A DNA stretch of 64,000 nucleotides from Bacteroidales bacterium KHT7 (lineage in GTDB: Bacteria; Bacteroidota; Bacteroidia; Bacteroidales; Bacteroidaceae). Made by a program: the position numbers and the translations under genes. Below the pieces are notes generated by a model that saw only the letters and a program-made list of their open reading frames with translations, searched no databases and was not told the origin of the DNA. Below, piece by piece: positions 17,659 to 26,154 of the stretch. The DNA lies in assembly GCA_900102385.1 (NCBI GenBank), contig FNBQ01000003.1, positions 120,531 through 184,530 of the forward strand. Direction: 5' to 3'. How positions within the stretch are numbered: position 1 is the stretch's first letter; each line of letters opens with the position of its first letter.

Positions 17659-17875
17659 ACTAAAAAACTGATTTCCGACTGCAAAAATAACAAAAAATAT
17701 TGCTTCCTGCATCAGTATTTCGTCCGAAAATCAAGTTGCAGTAAATTATTCTGTCTGAACGATTTCCGGACCTTGCTTTTCAGAAAAATATCCCATCAGA
17801 TTAAGGTACACAGCAAATTATCGTTAATTTTTCCGCACTATGGCATATCTTTAAGCAAAGAAACATGAGCATGAC

Positions 17876-18469
17876 CTATTCCGCCCTGAACCACTCTTCG
17901 GGATTCAGAGCCTCGGTTTCCTTTCGCAACTGAAACTGAAGCATAGACTTGCCCTCGTTATCGTTGTAGACCTCGCCCACCGCCTGACGCGGCACAACAA
18001 AGTCGCCAGCCGACACGCAAACGTTGTACAATCCGAAATATCCGCTAATGTATCGTCCGTGGCGCACAAGAACGTTGTACAAATCGCCGTTCTTGAACAC
18101 GACCGACACTTTTCCGTAGAAAATAGAGCAGGCATTAACGTTGTTGAAGTTGCACAGAATCTTAACGCCTCGCTGCTGCAAGGTTACGTTCTTCTCGTTC
18201 TGGAAATGATACGTTCCGTAGTGCACGTTTATGGTACTTATGTCGATAACTGGAAGCATAAACGTGCCCTTGCGCTTCTCGAACTCCGCCTCCAGCTGAG
18301 AAGGGGTAAGCCTCTCCCACTTGCTTGTGATTATCGAATCGTATGAGCGATAAGTGTACTCGAATTCTGTTTCATTTCGCTCAAATCTTCTTGAAGACGA
18401 GCATGATGCAAGCAATATCACAAAGATTGTTACCCAACAAAAAACATATATAGTCCTAAAAAAACTCAT
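17876..18469 (-). CDS. Degenerate M23 (LytM-like) lipoprotein
   Basis: A 197-residue lipoprotein (lipobox LLASC, Cys23). The C-terminal part follows the LytM/M23 fold: FYGKVSVVFKNGDLYNVLVRHG, YFGLYNVCVSAGDFVVPRQAVG, a QFQL strand and NPEEWFRAE. The catalytic HxH (normally LHFEL) reads LQFQL and no HxxxD zinc motif is visible, so it cannot be an active metallopeptidase. It resembles EnvC-type activators of murein amidases; that role is inference. The ATG at 18469 was chosen because the TAAATTTG -7 box (18486-18479) leaves only a leader of about 6 bases and excludes the ATG at 18481. Confidence 0.75.
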   Translation of the reverse strand: MSFFRTIYVFCWVTIFVILLASCSSSRRFERNETEFEYTYRSYDSIITSKWERLTPSQLEAEFEKRKGTFMLPVIDISTINVHYGTYHFQNEKNVTLQQRGVKILCNFNNVNACSIFYGKVSVVFKNGDLYNVLVRHGRYISGYFGLYNVCVSAGDFVVPRQAVGEVYNDNEGKSMLQFQLRKETEALNPEEWFRAE

Positions 18470-18478
18470 AATACACGG

Positions 18479-18506
18479 CAAATTTACAAAAAAACGGATA
18501 TATCCG
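18479..18506 (-). promoter_or_regulatory. Promoter with a 12-bp palindrome upstream of the M23-like gene
   Basis: TAAATTTG (18486-18479, minus strand) is the -7 element. A perfect palindrome CGGATATATCCG (18495-18506) occupies the spacer toward the -33 position, where a repressor or activator could bind. Confidence 0.5.
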
Positions 18507-18567
18507 CCCTTATTTGCAGCACGTTTTTTAGAGTCTATCGTGTTTTAATGTTTTTGATTGCCAAGAA

Positions 18568-19674
18568 CTACTCTGAAGCAGAAACATTATACCCCAGTCT
18601 TCTTGCCAAGTTCACAACATTTGTTACATTGTCTATTTTCCATTGAGTACATACTACGAAAGAGACTCCACAAGAATCATACAGAACTTCATCTTTACCC
18701 ATAAAATATCTACTCTTAGCATCTTTATAACCTTTTGAACGAATATAGTCAATTGTTCGTATCACTCCCATAGAGCCTTGATATTCAGGTTTAAAAACTT
18801 GTTCTATTTCTGCAAATGATTTTGTTGGATGTTCAGCAACATACATTTTTACAATTTGGTACACAAAACGATTTTTAAACAAAGGATATCCACCATTTAT
18901 TGAAAACTTCGTGTTGTCATATTGTTTTTTAGGCTTTACAACATCCGTTCCTAACATTGGAGACGTGACAATAGGAGTGCTCAAAACTGTTAGTTGCTGT
19001 GGCGCATACCTTGGCATAGCCGTAAAAATCAGCGATGAAAGCATTTCATCAACGGAATCATCAATGAAAATATTGCCATATTTTCCATTTATATATGCCT
19101 TTAAAGCATCCGTTATTTGCTTCTGGGAATCACTAATCAACAACTCCTTGAATTCTTTCAACTTATCTTGACGACGTATTTCCTCTATACGCCCTTCACA
19201 AAACTTGGAAATTGTCTCCTTGCTGAAATTTTCCTTGTTGAAGAGTTCAACAAAACGAACACCAAATTCGTTGTTCAACTCAAGCGGAACAGTCAGAACA
19301 GAAACAGGATTCTCGGCATCTGGTTGGTCGTAGAATATCTCGATTTTCTCTCCGATATAGATTCCGACATTCAGTTTTAACTGACGCATATATGAAACCA
19401 ACTGATCGCAATCCCTCGGAATCTGCGTATGCAAAGGACGCTTAACTTCGATTACAAACAGTTTTTCATCTTCTTTCTGCACAAGAATATCTGGCTGAAT
19501 AAATCCATTGCTACCGATAGAAAGATTAGTTTTATGACAAATTTCATTTCGATATTTTGCCCAACCTAAAAGTTGCAACTGCATCTCTATCATTGAATGA
19601 TATCTGGATTCATCCACTCCATTTTTCTTTGCTACGCACAAATCATATACGAACTGATTCCACTTATCTTGCAT
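18568..19674 (-). CDS. Orphan protein with HsdR_N-type nuclease-like domain
   Basis: A 368-residue cytoplasmic protein. Residues about 1-130 form a type I restriction R-subunit N-terminal-like (HsdR_N_2) domain with a PD-(D/E)xK signature: Glu30, Asp62 (QPDILV) and Glu76-x-Lys78 (VIEVKRP). There is a helical middle (170-230). A separate C-terminal domain of about 110 residues (from NGGYPLFKNRFVYQIVK) resembles modules I recall at the ends of restriction-associated proteins. No helicase motor, methyltransferase or specificity subunit is nearby, so this is not a type I system; a stand-alone nuclease or defence remnant is possible. A TAGATTTG -7 element sits at 19701-19694. Confidence 0.75.
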   Translation of the reverse strand: MQDKWNQFVYDLCVAKKNGVDESRYHSMIEMQLQLLGWAKYRNEICHKTNLSIGSNGFIQPDILVQKEDEKLFVIEVKRPLHTQIPRDCDQLVSYMRQLKLNVGIYIGEKIEIFYDQPDAENPVSVLTVPLELNNEFGVRFVELFNKENFSKETISKFCEGRIEEIRRQDKLKEFKELLISDSQKQITDALKAYINGKYGNIFIDDSVDEMLSSLIFTAMPRYAPQQLTVLSTPIVTSPMLGTDVVKPKKQYDNTKFSINGGYPLFKNRFVYQIVKMYVAEHPTKSFAEIEQVFKPEYQGSMGVIRTIDYIRSKGYKDAKSRYFMGKDEVLYDSCGVSFVVCTQWKIDNVTNVVNLARRLGYNVSASE

Positions 19675-19736
19675 ACGAACTTAATTTTAACCGCAAATCT
19701 ACAAAAAATCCCAAGATAAGCGAACAAACAAACATC

Positions 19737-19777
19737 AAAAAGCGCGTGCACAACCAAGGGCACACGCACTTTTTTAT
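19737..19777 (-). terminator. Terminator of the glycogen operon
   Basis: On the minus strand AAAAAGTGCGTGTGC pairs imperfectly with GCACGCGCTTTTT around a 10-base loop, about 20 bases after the GH57 stop codon. Confidence 0.6.
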
Positions 19778-19794
19778 ATCTCAAGAAAAGGAAA

Positions 19795-21246
19795 TTACTT
19801 CGTTTCAGCCTTCTTTGCTGTCTCTGTCTTTTTCTTGTCTGCGGTTGCCTTTTTCGGAGCGGCAGCCTTCTTTGTTGCAGGCTTCTTGGCAGCAGTTTTC
19901 TTAACCGCAGTTACGGCCTTCTCTGCCTTCTCTACAACCGAAGAATCTGGCTCGTATTTTTTCAGTCGGGCACGGAGTTTTTCTATTTCCTTGTCCTTCA
20001 GTTCGAGTTCGTCGCTCTGGTTGTGAATGGTGGTTATCAGAGAGTTCAGTTCCTCGTTGTCCATATCAACAGGGAACAGACGGTTTACACGGTTTATAAA
20101 GTCGCCGATGATGTTCATGTAGTTTGTAAACGCATCGTATGGCGAGTCGTAGATGCCTCTGTTAAGTCCAACCGAAGTCCTCTTGGTTGTCATAAAACGG
20201 AAGTTGTTAGATGCCTGCAAATAATCGTAGTCGCACTTTATCATCTTGTCGCTGCACATTCTAACCCTGTCGGCAACGCTGTAAAGTTTATTGAACGCCT
20301 CGCGCTGCATCTGGTTACCAAGCCAGCAACTTATGTCGCGTTCCTCGTCAACCCACGACATCGGATAAGGCACGTCTATCGAATCTACAGGCTTCAGTTT
20401 TGTACAGATTTCGGTTGGGGTTGAGAAACTGATAGACTTGCTTCGCGCCAACTCTGGCAACGCCTTGAAGAATTCCAAGATGTTTGAAGACAATGGCTGA
20501 TAGATGCCCAGCGCGCAAAGTTCCATAAAGATGCAGATAACCTGCTCTTCCTTCGGAAGTTCGTCAATCCAGTTAATGTATGTATCGGCAAACAGCGGAT
20601 ATTCGCTCCAACTTGAGTCGTTGAAACGCAAGCCGATGTCGTCGCTCAGTTTGTAGTCGCGCAGCAGAACCTTCAGATTTGGATTCTCGATGCTCTTGTA
20701 AAGGTAGTGCGGACTCTTCCATCCAAGAATGTGCTTTGCACCTTCGGTAACAATTCCGTCGAAGCCCATCTCGGCAGCCATGTTGCCAATCTCGTTGCTG
20801 TAGATGAGGCTCGAGTTGCGCATCACTCTTGGCTTCTGCCCGAACACTTCTTCTATCTTCTTGCTCATGCGCAGAACTTCTTCCTTGAAGTATTCGCCGT
20901 TGGCAAGAGACGACAAGCCGTGCGAATATGGCTCGGCAAGGAACTCAACGCAACCGGTTTCTGCCAGTTTCTGAAGGAGTTCGATAACCTGGGGAGCGTA
21001 CACCTCGAGTTGCTCCATAGCCACACCCGAGATGGAGAAAGCAACCTTGAAATACTTGTTGCTGTTGTTTATCATGTCGAGCATTGCCGTAAGAGCCGGA
21101 ATGTACGAACGGTTTACAATATCGGTGATGGTACGCTCATTCTCGTAGTCGTCGTAATAGTAATGGTCGGTACCTATGTCAAAGAAACGATAGCGTCTCA
21201 GATGAATAATCTGGTGAATCTCAAAATAGAGGCATATAGTTTTCAT
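19795..21246 (-). CDS. GH57 alpha-amylase-like protein with Lys/Ala-rich tail
   Basis: A family 57 glycoside hydrolase of 483 residues acting on alpha-glucans. The GH57 barrel spans about 1-300: the ICLYFEIHQ start, EFLAEPYSHGLSSL, RNSSLIYSNEIG, and IFMELCALGIYQPLSSNIL. A helical domain follows, then a coiled coil (about 400-435). The last ~45 residues are almost only Lys, Ala, Thr and Pro, like a histone-H1 tail. It is the third gene of an operon with a GT4 synthase and a debranching enzyme, a known Bacteroidales arrangement for intracellular glycogen turnover. The basic tail is unusual for a sugar enzyme. No signal peptide, so cytoplasmic. Confidence 0.88.
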   Translation of the reverse strand: MKTICLYFEIHQIIHLRRYRFFDIGTDHYYYDDYENERTITDIVNRSYIPALTAMLDMINNSNKYFKVAFSISGVAMEQLEVYAPQVIELLQKLAETGCVEFLAEPYSHGLSSLANGEYFKEEVLRMSKKIEEVFGQKPRVMRNSSLIYSNEIGNMAAEMGFDGIVTEGAKHILGWKSPHYLYKSIENPNLKVLLRDYKLSDDIGLRFNDSSWSEYPLFADTYINWIDELPKEEQVICIFMELCALGIYQPLSSNILEFFKALPELARSKSISFSTPTEICTKLKPVDSIDVPYPMSWVDEERDISCWLGNQMQREAFNKLYSVADRVRMCSDKMIKCDYDYLQASNNFRFMTTKRTSVGLNRGIYDSPYDAFTNYMNIIGDFINRVNRLFPVDMDNEELNSLITTIHNQSDELELKDKEIEKLRARLKKYEPDSSVVEKAEKAVTAVKKTAAKKPATKKAAAPKKATADKKKTETAKKAETK

Positions 21247-21264
21247 ATTCTATGATTTAATTCG

Positions 21265-22533
21265 TTATTTACACTTTTCAATAGTCTCGTCATACAGCTT
21301 ACGAATGCGCAAGCCAACCTTCTCCCAAGTAATCTCGTCAACCTCTTTCTTTCCTTCCTCTTTCAGGTACTCGTAAAGAGAGTTGTTGGTACAGATTGAG
21401 TTGATGGCATCAGCCATTGCGTGAATATCCCAATAGTCTGTCTTAATACACTTGTCGAGAATCTCGGCACAACCGCTCTGCTTTGAGATGATGGTTGGCA
21501 CGCCGCACTGCATAGCCTCGAGAGGCGATATTCCGAAAGGCTCGGAAACAGAAGGCATGATGTACACGTCGCTCGCCTTAAGGCACTCGTAAACCTGCTT
21601 TCCCTTCATGAATCCCGGGAAATGGAAGCGGTCGGCAATGCCTCGCTTTGCCACAAGGTCAATCATTGCATTCATCATATCGCCGCTGCCTGCCATACAG
21701 AAACGAATGTTCCGGCTTCGGTTGATAACCATCGTTGCAGCCTCGACGAAATATTCAGGACCTTTCTGCATCGTTATACGGCCGAGGAAGGTAACGACCT
21801 TCTCGCCTTCCTTCTTCTGCGGAACAATGTCCTGAATCTCCTGCGGCAGCGGATAAACGGCATTGTGCATCGTGAAGCATTTCTTTGGGTCTTGTCCGTA
21901 CTTCGTTATTACGGTCTGGCGTGTAAGCTCGCTCACGCACATAATGCAGTCGGCATGGTCCATACCGTTGCGCTCGATGGCGTAGACCGTAGGATTTACG
22001 TTTCCGCGACTACGGTCGAAGTCGGTTGCATGAACGTGTATGCACAAAGGCTTTCCGCTCACCTGCTTGGCATGAATTCCTGCCGGATAGGTAAGCCAGT
22101 CGTGTGCATGAATGATGTCGAACTGCTGCTGGCGTGCAACAACTCCTGCAACTATCGAATAATTGTTTATCTCTTCCTGAAGATTGTCGGGGTATCGCCC
22201 AGAGAACTCAATGCAGCCTAAATCGTTGGTCTGCATATAGTTGAAATCGGCATATATATGATTTCGCAGGTCATAGTAAGTATCTGCCGACATTATGTTA
22301 CCCAATCGTTCGCAAAGATAGTTATGGTCTGGTTCGCGCCATACAACGGGCACCTTGTCCATTGCAATAATCTTCATAAAACTCTGGTCTTCATCTCCCC
22401 AAGGCTTAGGCAGACAGAAGGTGATATCCATATCACTCTGCTGGGCTAATCCTTTGGTTAGACCGTAACTTGCAGTACCAAGTCCGCCCAGAATGTGTGG
22501 AGGAAACTCCCATCCAAACATTAAAACTTTCAT
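21265..22533 (-). CDS. GT4/GT5-like glycosyltransferase (glycogen synthase type)
   Basis: A GT-B fold transferase of 422 residues. The N-terminal MFGWEFPPHILGGLG has the glycine-rich loop of glycogen/starch synthases. HAHDWLTYPAG follows, and the C-terminal half has FLGRITMQKGPEYF and SVSEPFGISPLEAMQCG (E-x7-E motif near residue 320). Such enzymes replace GlgA in Bacteroidales and probably elongate alpha-1,4-glucan from a nucleotide glucose donor; the donor is not shown by sequence. It lies between the GH57 and debranching genes with gaps of 18 bases each, a tight operon. Confidence 0.88.
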   Translation of the reverse strand: MKVLMFGWEFPPHILGGLGTASYGLTKGLAQQSDMDITFCLPKPWGDEDQSFMKIIAMDKVPVVWREPDHNYLCERLGNIMSADTYYDLRNHIYADFNYMQTNDLGCIEFSGRYPDNLQEEINNYSIVAGVVARQQQFDIIHAHDWLTYPAGIHAKQVSGKPLCIHVHATDFDRSRGNVNPTVYAIERNGMDHADCIMCVSELTRQTVITKYGQDPKKCFTMHNAVYPLPQEIQDIVPQKKEGEKVVTFLGRITMQKGPEYFVEAATMVINRSRNIRFCMAGSGDMMNAMIDLVAKRGIADRFHFPGFMKGKQVYECLKASDVYIMPSVSEPFGISPLEAMQCGVPTIISKQSGCAEILDKCIKTDYWDIHAMADAINSICTNNSLYEYLKEEGKKEVDEITWEKVGLRIRKLYDETIEKCK

Positions 22534-22551
22534 ATTGGCTCCTCCTTTTTA

Positions 22552-24495
22552 TTATAAATTATTGTATTTGTCAACAATTTTCTGAACACGAAGAATCTCG
22601 GCTACGTTCATTGCGAAAGAGATGGCTCCTCTGCCTCTGAACGGCGGATTGCCGTCGAACAGTTCAGGAATCGAACCGATGCAGTGCGATGTCATCTCGC
22701 TCTCGTAGCCAATCATTGTGCGCTCTACGAACGATATTCCGCTGCGCTTGCGCACCTTCAGGTAAGCCTCCATATAGAAGCCGCCAAGCCAAGGCCACGC
22801 CGTTCCCTGATGATAAGCGTAGTCGCGCTGTGTCTGCGGACCGACATACATCGGATTGTAGCCTACGCTCTTAGGACTGAGCGAACGCAAGCCCTTTGGT
22901 GTGTTCAGTTCCTTTGTACAGATGTCGAGAACGCCCTTTCGCTGCTCAAACGACAGCGGAGAATTGTCGAGCGCAACAGCAAAAATCATATTCGGCCTTA
23001 CGCTCCAGTCGCACATTGCGCCGTCAACATAGTCGAGCAAATATCCGTAGTCGTTCAGGAACACTTCCTTGAAACTCTCGGCACACTTCTCTGCCAATCC
23101 GTTGAACTCTGCGGCTCTTGCTGCGTTCCCGGCTTCTTCTGCCATCTTCGAACTCATGCACAAAGCGTTGTACCACAAAGCGTTGAACTCAACAAGATAG
23201 CCCGAACGCGGAACTACCGGGCGGCCGTTTACCGTTGAGTTCATCCAACTTATGGCGCGGTCGCGTCCGTAAGAATAGACGAGCGCATTGTCGTGCACCA
23301 ACAGATTTGGATGTCTTCCAGATATGATGAAATCGATTACCTTATTGAGCGTATCACCATAGAGTTCTACCGCCTTCTCCTTTGATACAAATTTGGCATA
23401 TTGCTGAACGGTCCAGAAGAACCACAAGAGCACATCCGGCTTGTCCATCTCCTGAATTCTTACAGTCAGTTCCTTGCCTTCCAAGAACTCGTCGATGCCC
23501 TTCAGAGCAGTGCTCATCACCCTCTCGAACTTGTCCACCTCGTTATTTGCGAGCGTCAAGCCCGGCAGCGACACGAACATATCTCTTGCGCGGCACAAGA
23601 ACCAAGGATAGCCGGCAAGAATGTACGATTCGCCGTCTCTTACCGAAAGAAACTGGTGAGCCGCGTTTATCAAGCAGTTTTCAAAATTATCGCGTGGAAT
23701 TCGGTTGTTTACCTCATGCTGGAACAATTCCGTCAAACCCTTTGTGTCGGCAGCCGTCGTTCCGCCTGAAAAGACGATGCTTTCACCTTTCTTTATCTTC
23801 AGTTCGAAATATCCCGGAACATAGAGGTCTTCCTTAGAGTCATATCCCCGTTCCTGCTCCTTCGGATATTCAATGCCGCGATACCAGTCGGGCATGAACT
23901 TGAACTCACATTTATTGTTAAACTGCATGAAGAGCGTAGGCATTCCGGGATACATGCAGGTAGAAATTCCGTTCTCAACTTCCTGATAGTTTTTGTCCAC
24001 GTTGTCGTTCTCGTGCGTAAACTGCCGCACGCTTCTGAACGCAAGGAACGGACGGAAACGAATTATCGTGTCCGAGTGTGCATCAAGCAAAGTGTAACGG
24101 ATAAGGATTCGGTTTTCGTGATGAACGAAGACCTTCTCTTTCTTCAGGATTACGCCTCCAACGCGGTATGTAGTGGTTGGGACGATATCGCAATCGTAAT
24201 CGCGAATGTACTTGTGTCCGGCAGGACTGAAATTGTTACCCTGATACTTATGAAGCCCAAGATTGAACTCCGCGCCATGTTGAATCACCGTCTCGTCGAG
24301 CGAAGACAGCAACACCACCCTCTCATCATCAAATTCGGGAACAGGCACAACAAGCAAACCGTGATACTTTCGAGTATTACAATCTACAATAGTTGTACTG
24401 TGATAGGCACCCGAACGGTTAGTTCTCAGCACCTCACGAGGAAGAGTCTCCTCTAAATTAGTCATCAGAGTCTTGTCAAATCGCAAATAACTCAT
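22552..24495 (-). CDS. Glycogen debranching enzyme (amylo-alpha-1,6-glucosidase, GH133)
   Basis: A 647-residue cytoplasmic enzyme. It has an N-terminal GDE_N beta-sandwich domain (about 15-230) and an (alpha/alpha)6 amylo-1,6-glucosidase domain (about 280-640) with AGYPWFLCRARDMFVSLPG, TVNGRPVVPRSGYLVEFNALWYNAL and YHQGTAWPWLGGFY motifs. It removes alpha-1,6 branches from glycogen. It is the first gene of the operon, with a TATATTTG -7 element at 24569-24562 and a leader of about 60 bases. The start MSYLRFDKTLMTNLEETLPREV fits the family. Confidence 0.92.
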   Translation of the reverse strand: MSYLRFDKTLMTNLEETLPREVLRTNRSGAYHSTTIVDCNTRKYHGLLVVPVPEFDDERVVLLSSLDETVIQHGAEFNLGLHKYQGNNFSPAGHKYIRDYDCDIVPTTTYRVGGVILKKEKVFVHHENRILIRYTLLDAHSDTIIRFRPFLAFRSVRQFTHENDNVDKNYQEVENGISTCMYPGMPTLFMQFNNKCEFKFMPDWYRGIEYPKEQERGYDSKEDLYVPGYFELKIKKGESIVFSGGTTAADTKGLTELFQHEVNNRIPRDNFENCLINAAHQFLSVRDGESYILAGYPWFLCRARDMFVSLPGLTLANNEVDKFERVMSTALKGIDEFLEGKELTVRIQEMDKPDVLLWFFWTVQQYAKFVSKEKAVELYGDTLNKVIDFIISGRHPNLLVHDNALVYSYGRDRAISWMNSTVNGRPVVPRSGYLVEFNALWYNALCMSSKMAEEAGNAARAAEFNGLAEKCAESFKEVFLNDYGYLLDYVDGAMCDWSVRPNMIFAVALDNSPLSFEQRKGVLDICTKELNTPKGLRSLSPKSVGYNPMYVGPQTQRDYAYHQGTAWPWLGGFYMEAYLKVRKRSGISFVERTMIGYESEMTSHCIGSIPELFDGNPPFRGRGAISFAMNVAEILRVQKIVDKYNNL

Positions 24496-24947
24496 AGAAT
24501 ATTTTTAACAAGGTGAATATATTATTTATCCTTTATTTTGCAGCATAAAGTTACTGCACCCCAAATATAGCAATTATTGCCCAAACAAAAAAATAAAATC
24601 ACGATTTTTTTGTTTTCCATAACAAATTTAAAATCACGCATGTAACACTTTTTCACACTCTTTGTGCGCCCATGTTGCTTGCATTCTGCACTTTGCCGTC
24701 GAGAATGACAATTTTACAGATTCGGTCCGAAAAAATCAGTAAATCGCACCAAGGAAACAAAATATTATGTAAAAATAATCAGACAGAGCAAAACGCCGTA
24801 ATACTCGTACCGAACAGCAAATTCGGTCACGATTTTAGCAGAAAAAAACCAATTATGTCATTTTTAACTAAAAAGTTTTTTCTATTTAATTTTTTATTAC
24901 TATTTTTGTGCTCAATAACACGATTTATAAGCAGTCGTATACTTTAT
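24496..24947. other. Divergent promoter region, glycogen operon / Crp-Fnr regulator
   Basis: No gene is supported in these 452 bases, although the plus-strand regulator frame stays open. They contain the minus-strand -7 element of the debranching gene (TATATTTG, 24569-24562) and the plus-strand promoter of the regulator. Most of the rest is AT-rich and featureless. Confidence 0.5.
24876..24908 (+). promoter_or_regulatory. Promoter of the Crp/Fnr-family gene
   Basis: A TATTTTTG -7 element (24901-24908) is preceded at the right distance by a T-rich, weak -33 region. It predicts a start near 24912 and therefore a protein start at the ATG at 24948 rather than at upstream in-frame codons. Confidence 0.65.
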
Positions 24948-25649
24948 ATGGGTAAAAAAGAGTTATCAGAAGCTGAGATAGTAGGTTGCATAAGCGAGCT
25001 ATGGCAGCCACTAAACGAGGAGCAGAGAAATCTTCTCTCTAAGCAGTTTACCATTCAGCATTACAAAAAGAATGAGATGATTTACTTTGAGGGGGAAACA
25101 CCTTCACACCTCATGGCTCTCTTGTCGGGCAAGGTAAAGATTTTCAGAGATGGCGTTGGCGGTCGAAGCCAGATTATCCGTGTACTCAAGCCTGTTGAGT
25201 ACTTTGCATACCGCGCATACTTTGGCGGCGGAAACTTCGTAACTGCTGCTGCCGCTTTCGAACCTTCAACAATCTGCACAATACCAATGGACACAATCAC
25301 ACAGTTGGTTAATGAGAACAACGAACTTGCTATGTTCTTCATCAAGCAACTTTCAAAAGACCTTGGCATTGCTGATGAAAGAACAGTAAATCTTACCCAA
25401 AAGCATATCCGCGGACGACTTGCAGAATCGCTCATTTTCCTTAAAGACAGCTATGGTCTTGAAGAGGACGAGGCTACACTTAGCATCTACCTCTCTCGCG
25501 AAGATTTAGCTAACCTTTCGAACATGACAACATCGAATGCCATCAGAACGCTGTCTAACTTCGCTTCGGAAAAACTAATCTCTATCGACGGAAGAAAGAT
25601 TAAGATTCTCGATGAAGAGCGTTTGAAGAAGATTTCTAAGATAGGATAA
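24948..25649 (+). CDS. Crp/Fnr-family transcription regulator
   Basis: 233 residues from the ATG at 24948 (MGKKELSEAE). The N-terminal cyclic-nucleotide-binding-type beta roll (about 20-130) has the usual KNEMIYFEGETPSHLMALLSGKVKIF start. A long dimer helix follows, then a Crp-type winged helix (about 155-228) with SREDLANLSNMTTSNAIRTLSNF as the recognition helix region. No N-terminal cysteine cluster is present, so it is not an oxygen-sensing FNR; ligand unknown. The frame is open upstream to 24672, but that part is AT-rich, hydrophobic by chance and upstream of the promoter. It is divergent from the glycogen operon and could regulate it (inference). Confidence 0.9.
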   Translation: MGKKELSEAEIVGCISELWQPLNEEQRNLLSKQFTIQHYKKNEMIYFEGETPSHLMALLSGKVKIFRDGVGGRSQIIRVLKPVEYFAYRAYFGGGNFVTAAAAFEPSTICTIPMDTITQLVNENNELAMFFIKQLSKDLGIADERTVNLTQKHIRGRLAESLIFLKDSYGLEEDEATLSIYLSREDLANLSNMTTSNAIRTLSNFASEKLISIDGRKIKILDEERLKKISKIG

Positions 25650-25672
25650 TAAACAAAGATTCACACACACAT

Positions 25673-25704
25673 AAAAAGCAGGACTTCTGAGTTCTGCTTT
25701 TTTC
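25673..25704 (+). terminator. Terminator of the Crp/Fnr gene
   Basis: A 12-bp stem AAAAAGCAGGAC/GTTCTGCTTTTT (one G-U pair) with loop TTCTGA and trailing T's, 24 bases past the stop. Confidence 0.85.
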
Positions 25705-25731
25705 TTTTACGCCCTATTCGGAAATACTAAA

Positions 25732-25808
25732 TCGAAAATTGAAAATTGGAAATTAACAGTTAACAGTTGGACAATTCACAAATGACAATTGACAATTCAT
25801 AATTGATA
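25732..25808. repeat. AATTGAAAATTG / TTGACAATT-type simple repeats
   Basis: A run of short related words (GAAAATTGAAAATTGGAAATT, then ACAATT, TGACAATTGACAATTCATAATTG) lies in the gene-free space 25705-26154. The same vocabulary occurs near 35.3, 36.0 and 38.7 kb. Confidence 0.75.
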
Positions 25809-25872
25809 GTTCTGGATATATAACGAACAATTATTGGCGTAAATATTCTTTTTGGAAATACAAAATAGTGGC

Positions 25873-25960
25873 AAGGTACGTCCAAGGTACGTCCAAGATA
25901 TATCCAAGATATATCCAAGGTATATGCAACGTATATGTTACGTATATGTTATGTATATGA
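25873..25960 (-). repeat. Eight-unit 11-bp tandem array
   Basis: Eight consecutive 11-mers on the plus strand: AAGGTACGTCC twice, AAGATATATCC twice, AAGGTATATGC, then three diverging to AACGTATATGT, TACGTATATGT and TATGTATATGA. Its reverse complement (CGTACCTTGGA frame) matches the arrays at 35.7-36.3 kb. The remaining bases up to 26154 show no gene or other structure. Confidence 0.85.
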
Positions 25961-26154
25961 TGGAAAGGTAATGAGCAAGTTGAATTGACAATGCGCAATT
26001 CAAAATCCCCACCGTGACTCGACACTGTGAACGAACGCTTTTTTAGACGTCTGCGTGCAACACAAACAGAGACAGTCAACACAATCCCCTGCAATCAATA
26101 GTCCACCTGTCAATTATACAAATGAGTTTTGCCCAAACGTGCGTTTTCAGCAAA

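Noticed and set aside
18568..19674. Complete type I restriction system
   Set aside because: Only an HsdR_N-like domain is present; motor, methylase and specificity subunits are absent from the neighbourhood.
24672..24947. N-terminal extension of the Crp/Fnr regulator with a membrane segment
   Set aside because: The promoter at 24901-24908 lies inside this stretch; the hydrophobic run is an AT-rich translation artefact.
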